Origin: Aestuariivita sp.
Lineage (GTDB): Bacteria; Pseudomonadota; Alphaproteobacteria; Rhodobacterales; Rhodobacteraceae
Assembly: GCF_021404545.1 (NCBI RefSeq)
Contig: NZ_JAAWWD010000043.1
Coordinates: 1-64,000, forward strand
DNA: 64,000 nt
Reading direction: 5' to 3'
The notes below the pieces were generated by a model. It ran no database searches, was not told where the DNA came from, and was given only the letters and a program-made list of their open reading frames with translations. The translations under genes were made by a program, and so were the position numbers. This document shows, one piece after another, positions 54,392-62,272 of the stretch; within the stretch, counting starts at the first letter, position 1, and every line of letters starts with the position of its first letter.

Positions 54392-54469
54392 GTCGCATTC
54401 AGGCTCAGGCAGCCTTGGTGTCCGCTTCCCCCGCGGCCCGCAGGGACGCGGCTCTGCCGCCCTCACCAC

Positions 54470-54545
54470 CGGGCGACCCACCTGTCCTAGGGGTCCCGTC
54501 CGCCAGCCCCGCCCGAGGGTCTGGCCGAACGCCAAGTGTTCGGAC
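54470..54545. other. Candidate oriT region
   Basis: The 560-base gap between the MobC-like gene and the next gene contains CACCTGTCCTAGG (54479-54491), which resembles the nic region of MOBP systems such as RP4. It is flanked by GACCC and GGGGTC arms. A perfect hairpin CCGAAC/GTTCGG (54525-54543, 7-base loop) follows. The position beside mobC and relaxase genes is where oriT is expected. The rest of 54303-54863 shows no gene. Confidence 0.45.
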
Positions 54546-54863
54546 GGAACCGCGGGCGGGCGCAAACCCCACCGACAGGGCGGACAGGCAGGGTCAAGGA
54601 GGGCCAGATTTGGGTGCCCAAATCTCTGCCGCAAAAACCGGGAGGCCCTGGCCGATAGGTTTTTGTGGATGGCCCCCTTGAGGCTGACTGGCCGGTCTGT
54701 CGCTACCTGATCATTCCGGGGGGAGGTGCGTCTGATGAATGCGCAGCGACCGGCAACTTCGTGAAGTCGCCTCGGGCGATCTGACCGCCGGACACGGCAT
54801 CCCTGGAACAGGGATCGGGCCGCCCCAAGATCATCCTGGGGCGGCCCATCCTCGTCAGAGGAT

Positions 54864-55070
54864 TTAGTCCTGGGGATCTTTCGAACTCGGCGGGAACATC
54901 ACCAGCTCCGAGACCGCGACCGGGAAGTCGAGCTTGAGGCTGAAGAACTCCGAGCCGTCCCCGTTGCGAGTGTTGCGGAACATCGCACCCACGCGTTGGA
55001 AGCGGGTGCGCTCCTGGCCATCGGTGTCGGTGAACTTGACGGGGACGGTGGCGACGTAGTGGTTGGTCAT
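54864..55070 (-). CDS. Small hypothetical protein of the transfer leading region
   Basis: A 68-residue soluble protein. The body VATVPVKFTDTDGQERTRFQ and FFSLKLDFPVAVSELVMFPP is compact and protein-like, with codon use like its neighbours. It resembles small conserved proteins of alphaproteobacterial plasmids, but I cannot assign a function. No domain is recognised. The 350 bases on its upstream side (55071-55427) hold nothing supportable. Confidence 0.6.
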   Translation of the reverse strand: MTNHYVATVPVKFTDTDGQERTRFQRVGAMFRNTRNGDGSEFFSLKLDFPVAVSELVMFPPSSKDPQD

Positions 55071-55427
55071 TTGGGTTACTCCTTGTTGCGATGGGGATCA
55101 CCCGGCACGGGGGCAAGAGGCCCGGTCGCAAGCGAAAATGCGGAGGGTCCGCGGCCCGCCGTGGAAGCCGTATTTGTGCTTGCAGGAGCGAAGCGCAGGG
55201 CACGATTGGGCCGACCCCGTGCGATCCACATCTATGAGCAAAAAGGAGAGACCCGAATTTGTGCCACCACTTTGAAGCCGCCATCGAACTCGTCGATCAT
55301 GACCGAAGATGGCCTGGTTCGTTCTGATCCAATGCATCTGGATAACGATCCGTCACGCTCGCGATACGGCGGCTCAGCGTTCCGCCGCGCGCGAAGATCC
55401 ATCGTCTGTGTCGGTTGGGCGCGTTTG

Positions 55428-56582
55428 CTATCGGCACCAGGGTTGAGGGCGTGGGGGACAGCTGGTGCGGCCACATCGGTACGGCACGGCCAGACCTTCC
55501 GCAATGAGCGTGCTACCCACGTCCCGACCGTCAACGAACAACGAGCCGCAGAACCGCCCGAAATTGCATTGATCCGTGCCCTCTGTCCCGGGCCGACAGG
55601 AACAGGCAACGCGTTCGAATTCAATTGACGCCGCACCCCGCACCAATTGACCTAGACGCGCGGTCGCGCGCTCCCCAACCTCACGCTCTGCGGTGCAGGA
55701 GGGTCTCCATGTCTCAGGCGCGTTAAACCCGACGAGACGCACGTTCGCTGTCATGCCTCGAACATCGATCGTATCACCATCAATGATCCGCACATCGCTG
55801 GCGCGAGGCGACCGATCCTGCGAGGCGAGTTGCTCTGTAGGCGGCGCGACCGACGACAGGAAACTGGTAGCCATCCAGCCCGTACCAAAGTTGAATCGAA
55901 TTTGCGTCCACTGCCCTTCTTCGCGAAGCTTTGCGACGCGGGCACCCTCGCTCAATACACCCACAACGGCATTGGAAGTAGACGGCCCAGCACGTTGATT
56001 GACACGTGTCCGTGTCACATAGACGTAAGCGGTGTCGGCAGTTTGCGATGAGGGAATTGCTGGCGGACTGTAGGGTGTGGATCGCGAGTTTGATGATTCA
56101 AACAATGATCCAACCAATGCGAAGAATCCGACAGCGACCACCAACGGCACCATGATTTGGCGTTGAGCCTTGCGCACGGCACGCCGAGGTGCATTGATCG
56201 CGCGCGTCACGGAGATCGGACGAGGTCTCGCCTGAACGTTTCTGGCACTGCGCTTTGGTGCTGGCTGAGTGACTCTGTCGTCGGCAGATGACCTTGTCTG
56301 GGACGGTTTTTCCCGTTCCAGTTTCAGGACTTTGTGAAGGCTGGCATACTGCGCTTTGCTCAAGCGCGTCTGCGTCCCATACCGCTGAAACCGTTCAGCC
56401 ATGTTCGTGAGAAAAGACATCTCCCAATCGTTTGCCTGCCCGGATCGCAAGCGCGCATCAATGCGTGATTGAATCTCTTTGGTGCGTTCCGGGGAAAAAG
56501 GCATCGAGGAAAAACCTGGGCGGTTGTTGAGTTGCGCAACAGATGTCTTCTGCCGCACGGCCACATTAAGCTGTGATTGCAT
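55428..56582 (-). CDS. Membrane-anchored SH3b-thermonuclease (SNase-like) protein
   Basis: A 384-residue protein. A basic N-terminal region of about 140 residues precedes a membrane helix (IMVPLVVAVGFFALVGSLF). A bacterial SH3 domain (TRVNQRAGPSTSNAVVGVLS, then GQWTQIRFNFGTGWMATSFL) is followed by a staphylococcal-nuclease-like domain (VRIIDGDTIDVRGMTANVRL, then VGFNAPETWRPSC). Cys residues near the end probably pair. It would act outside the inner membrane, perhaps on DNA or the cell wall. ATG 56504 is an alternative start. Confidence 0.75.
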   Translation of the reverse strand: MQSQLNVAVRQKTSVAQLNNRPGFSSMPFSPERTKEIQSRIDARLRSGQANDWEMSFLTNMAERFQRYGTQTRLSKAQYASLHKVLKLEREKPSQTRSSADDRVTQPAPKRSARNVQARPRPISVTRAINAPRRAVRKAQRQIMVPLVVAVGFFALVGSLFESSNSRSTPYSPPAIPSSQTADTAYVYVTRTRVNQRAGPSTSNAVVGVLSEGARVAKLREEGQWTQIRFNFGTGWMATSFLSSVAPPTEQLASQDRSPRASDVRIIDGDTIDVRGMTANVRLVGFNAPETWRPSCTAEREVGERATARLGQLVRGAASIEFERVACSCRPGTEGTDQCNFGRFCGSLFVDGRDVGSTLIAEGLAVPYRCGRTSCPPRPQPWCR

Positions 56583-56736
56583 CGAGATACCATCCAGCCA
56601 TTCCCGAAACTAGATTGGCCGGATTGCGATCACCAAGCCTGTCGGAGCCCATTGCTGGAGCACACTGCGACACCGCCGAGGTCCACACACATCTGTGAAA
56701 ACAACGAAAGGGCCGCCCGAAGGCGACCCTCAAATC

Positions 56737-57666
56737 TCACTTCTCCGCAGTCTTCTTCGCCGGGTCCGCGACCCGCATGACCGTCAGGCCTTTCGCTTCC
56801 GCCTTCTGCCCGAGGTTCAGCGCGACCCCGTTGCCACCGAAGAGAACAACCCCCGTCGCCGCGAACTTGTCGTCCAGCATTTCGTCATTGCACTTGAACG
56901 GTGCCGCCCGCCCGTGCGCGGACCAGCGCGGATCAAAGCGCGCCTGTGCTATCCCGCGTGCCCGGGCCCACCGAGCCGCAATCATCTCCGCCCCATGCTT
57001 GCCACCCTTGTGGCAGAGGAAGATCTCCTGATTGCGGTTCTGCTTGATCCGCTCGCGAACCTTGTCGAGCGTGTTGAAGACCACATCAACATCGGTCCAG
57101 TCGGTGGCGCCTGAGACGATCAGGGGAACCCCCTCGACTTTTGACTTCTCGGCGGTTTCACGGTCGTGCTGCTCGAGGAGCTGCCGCGCCTCGAAGACCG
57201 CTCCGGTCTCCTGCGCCCGGACGCTTGCGCGCGAGCCGGCGGCCGGGATGAAGGCGTGGCCCGTCTCGATCTCGTAGCATTCCGCCGCCGCCTCGCTCAT
57301 CACCTCGATGGCGCTGACAACCTCGCGCAGCTGCAGAAAGCGCGCCTGCGCCTCTTCGAGCGCGGTCTCGGCGATCTCCGATCCGTCGTGGGATTTTGCC
57401 AGCGCACCGATCTTGTCGGCGGTGCGGTCGACCTCCTTGCCAAGCGCCACCTTGCGGCGCTGCAGGATCGTGGCGAGCCCATGGGCCAGCGGTTCGATTT
57501 CGGCTTCAAGCCCAGTCCCGCGCAGCTGACCGAGCAAAGCCTCGAAGCATTCGCGGATAATGCGGTCGGTCAGGATGTGATCCTCGGGGATCGGCAGCTG
57601 CGCGTCCTTCTCGGTCAGCCCGAAAAGTTCGATGGTCTCGTAGGTGTTTGCGGTGTCGTAAGCCAT
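56737..57666 (-). CDS. DUF2493 (SLOG/YspA-like) protein
   Basis: A 309-residue protein from ATG 57666. The N-terminal half is helical (LTDRIIRECFEALLGQLRGT). The C-terminal DUF2493 domain is a SLOG-type Rossmann fold: PLIVSGATDWTDVDVVFNTL, then IFLCHKGGKHGAEMIAARWA and GVVLFGGNGVALNLGQKAEA. SLOG domains are thought to bind or process nucleotide-like ligands. DUF2493 genes are common on conjugative elements of this group. Its first five residues (MAYDT) recur in the gene at 61360. Confidence 0.8.
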   Translation of the reverse strand: MAYDTANTYETIELFGLTEKDAQLPIPEDHILTDRIIRECFEALLGQLRGTGLEAEIEPLAHGLATILQRRKVALGKEVDRTADKIGALAKSHDGSEIAETALEEAQARFLQLREVVSAIEVMSEAAAECYEIETGHAFIPAAGSRASVRAQETGAVFEARQLLEQHDRETAEKSKVEGVPLIVSGATDWTDVDVVFNTLDKVRERIKQNRNQEIFLCHKGGKHGAEMIAARWARARGIAQARFDPRWSAHGRAAPFKCNDEMLDDKFAATGVVLFGGNGVALNLGQKAEAKGLTVMRVADPAKKTAEK

Positions 57667-57953
57667 GTCTGGTCTCCAGTGTTCGGTTCCAAGGCCACCA
57701 CGTGAGTGTGGGGGCATGGCCGAATGCCTGGTTTCCGAATCTGCCCGGGTCAGGGACGGCGCAGCCGCCGGCTTGCCGGGCGCAAAAGTTTTCCGAGCGC
57801 TGCACCCGACACATGCGCGGTCTCACCCACAGGACCGCCCAGCACCACTGGCGCCGCCCTCGCCGAAAAGTTTTGCGATCCTTGACGCGGGCTGATTTGG
57901 GGGCCATCCGGAGGATATGCTTCCGCGCTCATGTGTGTGTGTTTTGACGGTAG

Positions 57954-57978
57954 GTTTGCCCGACCCGAGCAGGCAAAC
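57954..57978. repeat. Inverted repeat GTTTGCC/GGCAAAC
   Basis: Seven-base perfect arms (57954-57960 and 57972-57978) with an 11-base loop. A further GGCAAACC copy occurs near 58102. Confidence 0.5.
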
Positions 57979-58018
57979 GGCCTGACCGGACGCGGGAGAC
58001 GGATGGAGCGGCGGGATC

Positions 58019-58039
58019 GTTTTGGCCTCGGGCCAAAAC
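58019..58039. repeat. Perfect 9-bp hairpin
   Basis: GTTTTGGCC (58019-58027) and GGCCAAAAC (58031-58039) flank a 3-base loop TCG. There is no T-tract, so a protein-binding site or RNA hairpin is more likely than a simple terminator. Confidence 0.55.
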
Positions 58040-58580
58040 AGACCAGAGCGCAATCCGGCGGAGCGGCCGGGGACGGACGTGCTCGCGAGGCGGGCAAACC
58101 GGGGGCCTGGGTGCGACGCCGCGGTGAGGCCGCATGGCCGAATGCGCGACGGACCGAAGGGCCGTTCTCCCCTGCGACACGCGAAGCCGAGCTGGGGAGG
58201 CCGCAAGGCTTAGCCCAAGGTTGATGTGCTGACGACGCCGCTGCCGACTATAAGGATTACTTTTCCAAGCATTCGACGTGATGGGCGAATTGTGGTCATT
58301 CGTTGCGATCTGCGCGAGTCTGTTTAACGCAAGTACCTGGCAACCTCCTCTCACACGGCGCACGCTCGAGGATTTGGATCCGCTGAATCAGACCTAGCCG
58401 CCGAGACATTGGCGTGAGATATAGGGGCAATAGAGGGTAGGTGGTAAGCCACGCATTGTTAGTTGGTCGGCTACCATTCGCACTATGTCAGTTCTCTCTA
58501 CGTGCGTTCGGCCAGTAGGATGAATTGGTCTCAAGAATCGACTCAAGATGCCGCATGTAAATAGAAAGTAACGTAGTATC

Positions 58581-59087
58581 ATGGAAGTTCTGTTCTCAAC
58601 AAATCTCAAGCCAATGGCCGACTTGGAAGTGGGAGAAATCGGTCTCTGTAACTTTGGCAGAGGGGCAGAACTCGCCATGCTTGTTGTAAAACTCGATGAA
58701 GACCTTGGCTTCGCGACACTGAATGGCCAAGGCGACGACCTATTCAGTATTCACTATGTAGATCACAGACCTGACCTCTGCCTCTCGTATGGCCAAGACT
58801 GGAAACTGGTGCTCGACCCCGCTGGAGATATCCAAGTGGGAAGCTACGCCTCACCTGAAATTGGCGACATCGTCATGTGGAACGGTGCCTTTGGCTTATG
58901 CGCATTTCAGTCCCGAGGGCCTATGAGGAACAAGATCAACTGTCCACTGGCAGGTACTAAACCCGACAGATCACCCATCGAAGCAGTATTTAGGTCCTGG
59001 AAAATTGTCCTCAACGAAAATGATCCCGAGACTGGTCTCGCGCCCGTGATCTTCCGCCATTCTGCCAAGAAGGTTTCGCAACCTTGA
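58581..59087 (+). CDS. Hypothetical protein next to the retron-like operon
   Basis: A 168-residue soluble protein from ATG 58581. It is beta-rich with segments such as LEVGEIGLCNFGRGAELAML, then EDLGFATLNGQGDDLFSIHY and SYASPEIGDIVMWNGAFGLC. No domain is recognised. It is A/T-richer than the transfer genes and convergent with the TIR gene 49 bases away, so it was probably acquired with the defence cassette. A defence accessory or regulator role is only a guess. Confidence 0.55.
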   Translation: MEVLFSTNLKPMADLEVGEIGLCNFGRGAELAMLVVKLDEDLGFATLNGQGDDLFSIHYVDHRPDLCLSYGQDWKLVLDPAGDIQVGSYASPEIGDIVMWNGAFGLCAFQSRGPMRNKINCPLAGTKPDRSPIEAVFRSWKIVLNENDPETGLAPVIFRHSAKKVSQP

Positions 59088-59136
59088 TGGAAGCATCGTC
59101 AAACAAAACCAGACACCCGTAAAGTTGCTGATGCGG

Positions 59137-60102
59137 TTACTGAAGTGGCTTCACAAACATCTGCCAATAAGTTTCTGCCGCACCCTCGAACGTCAGCTTC
59201 TGGTCTCTGTTTTGGCCAAAGTGTGCCATCCCCATACTCCGCAGATACAGGGTTTGCTCATCGGCCTCGACGGTTAGGTTCTCATTGAACCCGTTGGTGT
59301 CTGCATTTTCGGTCGCAGTGTAAGCAATGCCCCCCATATGCCGCCCCCCCATGAACACGGTGCAGCGGCTAGCAGACTGACCGTTATGGTAGGCAACAGC
59401 GCTGAAGCGATTTGCGTCAAGCCTGCGGAACGACCCGTCAATCTCGGGATTGCGAGCCGACAATTCAGAAAGCGAGTTCTCGAAATATTTTGCCATGAAC
59501 TCAAACGCCTCGGTCTGGAAAGCATCACGATCACGGTCTGTGAACGTTTTGGCCACCCGCAGATTACTTGACCGGATCACTTGAGCCGGTGTCGATCTGT
59601 TGACTGACCGCGTGTTTTGGATGATGGCAGGTGCCGCTGACTGCTTGGTGACCGATTGTGGACTACCGATGCGCTTTGCTGCCGCCTGAACGGCTTCGGC
59701 GACGAGACGGAACGCATGGTCGATGTCCGGCCATTGCGTGACCGGACGACCGTCCGTTGGCGTGGCCATCAGCTTGCCGAAGGGTGCGCCATGCCAGAGG
59801 CAATCGCGCAGAATGACCGGGATCACGATGGCCTCTCCCACCTTATGCCGTTCCAGCGCACGAGTCATCTCGATCTCATAACAATAGTCAGAGTTTAGAA
59901 AATCCGGGCTTACCAGCAGCAGGATGATCTCATCGGCTTCAATGTGCGCGTCGATCTCACCGGCGAAGTCCTGCCCCGCCTCAATCCGGCGGTCGTGCCA
60001 GGTCTCTATCAGGCCTTGACGCTGAAGGATTCTGAGCTGGCGTTCCAGCTGGTCTCGTAGTGCCTCGTCAGCGTGGCAGTAGGAAAAGAAAACCGTCGTC
60101 AT
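59137..60102 (-). CDS. TIR-domain effector of the retron-like operon
   Basis: A 321-residue protein. The TIR domain spans residues 1-140: VFFSYCHADEALRDQLERQL, then LLLVSPDFLNSDYCYEIEM, where Glu76 or Glu78 would be the catalytic residue for NAD cleavage. The C-terminal part (FTDRDRDAFQTEAFEFMAKY; then FSAVAYHNGQSASRCTVFMG and YLRSMGMAHFGQNRD) is not recognised. Retron-TIR pairs are known anti-phage modules that kill or stall the infected cell by depleting NAD. It lies 19 bases after the reverse transcriptase stop. Confidence 0.8.
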   Translation of the reverse strand: MTTVFFSYCHADEALRDQLERQLRILQRQGLIETWHDRRIEAGQDFAGEIDAHIEADEIILLLVSPDFLNSDYCYEIEMTRALERHKVGEAIVIPVILRDCLWHGAPFGKLMATPTDGRPVTQWPDIDHAFRLVAEAVQAAAKRIGSPQSVTKQSAAPAIIQNTRSVNRSTPAQVIRSSNLRVAKTFTDRDRDAFQTEAFEFMAKYFENSLSELSARNPEIDGSFRRLDANRFSAVAYHNGQSASRCTVFMGGRHMGGIAYTATENADTNGFNENLTVEADEQTLYLRSMGMAHFGQNRDQKLTFEGAAETYWQMFVKPLQ

Positions 60103-60121
60103 GTTAACCCATCATTGAAAA

Positions 60122-61012
60122 TCAGTGAGCCTGGTTGCGCGCCAGGATTTGCTGCTCGGTGCCTTCACGCCCCATGAGAGAGGCCATCTTCTTAGCCTTC
60201 TCGTATCCCTCGGGAATTTTCGCGATCTCTGCCCTAAGTTTATGACGTTCTAGGTGCTGAACGTTTGGCATGAGAAGCGTTTGATCTCGCACCACCACGC
60301 CCGTTACGACTACCGGCGCATTAATCTGACCGATTTCCTTTGACGCTTTGAAGCTGTGACCATGGTGAGCAAGCCGCTCCTTGATCGCATGAACCAGCAC
60401 CCCGGGAACGTTTTGCCCAGAAACTGTTATGTCATCGACATACACGCTAACCTGACATCCGGCATCACGGGTCAGCTGATCAATCTCGTCCCACATGTCA
60501 GCGTAGGCCCAAAAGGCCAGCGATGGGCTGGCAGGGCTTCCGGCTGGCAGAACCCCGTTCAGCGTTGTAAGATCAAGGAGGACCTTCACTACGTCGGGAG
60601 GGCACCCAAGATATTTTCCAAAGAACCATGCTACCTTGCTGGCTGTGCAGCTCGGATAGAAATCTTCGATGTCGAGAAGATGGAACGCTGCTGCACCGCG
60701 ATGCCGTGCGGCATTGTCGATGTTCGAGCGACCGCGCACTGGCGACATCAGGTAGTCCGGAGTTTTCACCCGCAGCAGCAACTCTCCGATCCGCCGTTGA
60801 ATACGCTTTAGATCGCCTCGTGGTGCAAGGACAGGACGGAATGTTCCGTCTTTTTTCTTCTTGCGCAGAGGCTTGTAGAGATCGGGTGCGGCCTTCAACT
60901 CAGCAAACTTCTCGGAACTGGTCTGTAATAGTTTGAACAACTTTTTGCGTGTGCTGCACCGATAGAGGGCACATTGATCGAGGGCGTAGGACTTGTCGCG
61001 GCGCTTCGTCAT
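60122..61012 (-). CDS. Retron-type reverse transcriptase
   Basis: A 296-residue reverse transcriptase. It has the retron-specific NAxxH motif (NAARH, residues 100-104) and VTG motif (VVVTGVVV, around 236-238). The polymerase palm carries Asp114 in FHLLDIEDFY and the catalytic YVDD at 191-194 (SVYVDDITVSG), with LPAGSPASPSLAFWAY between. It would copy an adjacent non-coding RNA into msDNA that inhibits the TIR effector until phage infection. Its start overlaps the XRE stop by 4 bases. Confidence 0.88.
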   Translation of the reverse strand: MTKRRDKSYALDQCALYRCSTRKKLFKLLQTSSEKFAELKAAPDLYKPLRKKKKDGTFRPVLAPRGDLKRIQRRIGELLLRVKTPDYLMSPVRGRSNIDNAARHRGAAAFHLLDIEDFYPSCTASKVAWFFGKYLGCPPDVVKVLLDLTTLNGVLPAGSPASPSLAFWAYADMWDEIDQLTRDAGCQVSVYVDDITVSGQNVPGVLVHAIKERLAHHGHSFKASKEIGQINAPVVVTGVVVRDQTLLMPNVQHLERHKLRAEIAKIPEGYEKAKKMASLMGREGTEQQILARNQAH

Positions 61013-61314
61013 GATGACGCTCGCTTCCGCTCGATCATCCTCAGAAAATCAAGTATCTTGTCAGCGACAACCCCACGCGCTTTCTCGATAGCGCCCGGCG
61101 TCGTGCCTTCTGTCAGCTTCTCGTCAAAAAACCAGATCGAACTGACTGGCAGATCAAACTCTTCGGCGTATCGTGCAACGATTTCCTGACTTGGCACTTT
61201 CCGGCATCGTTCGATATCAGAAAGGTGCGATTGGGAAATATCGAGGCGTTCCGCCAACTCGTTCTGTTTCAGGTCATGGAAGACCCGGATCAATCTCAGT
61301 GCTTCACCTAGCAT
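61009..61314 (-). CDS. XRE-family regulator of the retron-like operon
   Basis: A 101-residue regulator. ATG 61314 is preceded by AAAGGAGG, and the upstream GTG/ATG region is less likely. The HTH is LKQNELAERLDISQSHLSDI, followed by ERCRKVPSQEIVARYAEEFD. The C-terminal helix (ARGVVADKILDFLRMIERKR) may dimerise. Some retron families include such an HTH partner. It could regulate the operon or be part of the toxin-antitoxin complex. Confidence 0.8.
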   Translation of the reverse strand: MLGEALRLIRVFHDLKQNELAERLDISQSHLSDIERCRKVPSQEIVARYAEEFDLPVSSIWFFDEKLTEGTTPGAIEKARGVVADKILDFLRMIERKRASS

Positions 61315-61359
61315 TCTCGGTCCTCCTTTCGCCAAATGCGAACATTAAGGGTCGCGCGG

Positions 61360-61527
61360 TTAGTCGCCGGCCAACCGGGACAGCCATTCGATGAGGTCAA
61401 AGAGTTTCCCCATCCCCCAGGCTACCCAGAATGCGCCCTTTAACAGGCGAGACTTCCACGTCGGCTTGCGCTTCCGTTTTGTCTCGCGTGTCCCACGCTG
61501 GCTGATCTCGTCGGTGTCGTAAGCCAT
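61360..61527 (-). CDS. Short basic protein with C-terminal hydrophobic helix
   Basis: A 55-residue gene starting at ATG 61527, after GAGGAGG. The N-terminal half is highly basic (RGTRETKRKRKPTWKSRLLK). The C-terminal half is a hydrophobic or amphipathic helix (GAFWVAWGMGKLFDLIEWLS). Such a design is seen in membrane-active peptides, but no family is recognised. The first 16 bases of the gene (ATGGCTTACGACACCG) equal those of the DUF2493 gene at 57666. It ends 45 bases before the XRE start. Confidence 0.5.
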   Translation of the reverse strand: MAYDTDEISQRGTRETKRKRKPTWKSRLLKGAFWVAWGMGKLFDLIEWLSRLAGD

Positions 61528-61539
61528 GTTATGGCCTCC

Positions 61540-61745
61540 TCTGCTGGCCCTGCCGCAGGATTGCGGAAGGCTGTCGCCACCAGCGCGAGGAACGGAGAGA
61601 CCGTCCTTATCCCTTATGCTGGCCCCCCGGGGTCGCCCGGGGGGCCGCCGCCCCGCCGCCGCCACAGGGGCCGCTTGGGGGGTAGGCGTCAGAGGGAACT
61701 AGCCCCTCCACGGATCGGTGAACCGACCCTAAGTACAGCGATTTT
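61540..61745 (-). ncRNA. Candidate structured RNA (possible retron msr-msd)
   Basis: On the minus strand this stretch has a series of hairpins: GGGTCGG/CCGATCC (around 61707-61725, one G-U), GAGGG/CCCTC just after, a strong 11-bp stem GGCCCCCCGGG/CCCGGGGGGCC with a 4-base loop (61621-61646), then CCGCA/TGCGG near the 55-residue gene. A retron needs such an RNA near its reverse transcriptase. I could not identify the a1/a2 repeats or the priming G with confidence. Confidence 0.3.
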
Positions 61746-61803
61746 ATTCCGAACCGAACCGAAGCCCGGCATACCGATAAGACATAGATAGGATCTTCCT
61801 TGC

Positions 61804-61835
61804 GCGATACAAGATCGCTGTAGGCGATTTTTTTT
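61804..61835 (+). terminator. Terminator with alternative upstream hairpin
   Basis: GCGAT (61804-61808), ATCGC (61814-61818) and GCGAT (61824-61828) are each 5 bases apart and a run of eight T (61828-61835) follows. The second and third arms make an intrinsic terminator on the plus strand; the first and second arms would make a competing hairpin. This is the geometry of an attenuator, although no gene is seen before it on the plus strand. Confidence 0.5.
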
Positions 61836-61963
61836 GCAACTTCCCTAAGGGACACCGTTACGAACGAAGACGCCGTGATCGAGGCCCTGAAAGTCCAAGA
61901 AGGTCGCTTCCGGACCTTCGCTGTATCCGTCACCGATGTCCGGTTTTGGCCGAGTGCATTGCT

Positions 61964-62272
61964 TCAGTCCAGATCGACGCCGCCGAGGCGCGGCGCATGT
62001 ACATGCGTTCGGACCAGTAACGCCGCGGCCGCGCCCGCGATGGCGCCGAAGAGATGCGCCTCCCACGAGACGCCAGGTTGGCCCGGAAGAACGCCCCAGA
62101 GAATGGAGCCGTAGAGCAAACCGACCACCAGTGCCGCGCCCAGCGTGATCAGTGAGCGATCCACGAGGCCGCGCGCGACGAGGAAGCCAAACCAGCCGAA
62201 GACGAGCCCTGACGCGCCGATATGGATGGCCGAGCTTCCGAACAGCCAGACAAGACCGCCGCCGAGGCCGAT
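61964..62272 (-). pseudogene. Rhomboid-family serine protease, truncated by the IS21 element
   Basis: Only the C-terminal part of a rhomboid intramembrane protease remains. The catalytic motif SSAIHIGASGLVFGWFGFLV (GxSG serine) and the later His in VSWEAHLFGAIAGA are present, but the N-terminal helices and the HGS motif are missing. The coding frame enters the end of the IS21-like element at about 62273. It ran in the same direction as the IS genes, so the missing part lies beyond the element. Confidence 0.75.

Larger units (their letters stand above)
57718..58580. other. Long gene-free GC-rich stretch with hairpins
   Basis: No frame here looks coding: several overlapping frames are open on both strands, but none has protein-like composition. 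Two clear dyads occur at 57954-57978 and 58019-58039, annotated separately. It may hold an origin, leading-region control elements or promoters for the DUF2493 gene and the gene at 58581. Nothing recognisable as iterons was seen. Confidence 0.45.

Noticed and set aside
54380-54634. 84-codon minus-strand frame in the oriT gap
   Set aside because: Pro/Arg-rich, overlaps the likely oriT dyads and the mob promoter, and has no good ribosome site.
55098-55337. 79-codon minus-strand frame between small leading-region genes
   Set aside because: No ribosome site or recognisable pattern; composition matches random GC-rich sequence.
57823-58363. Overlapping frames on both strands in the gene-free GC-rich region
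   Set aside because: Several frames are open at once with Arg/Pro/Gly-rich products, a sign of GC bias and not of coding.
61607-61933. 108-codon minus-strand frame upstream of the small basic gene
   Set aside because: The N-terminal part looks partly protein-like, but the frame then runs through the GC-rich hairpin into Gly/Pro low complexity; support is too weak to call.
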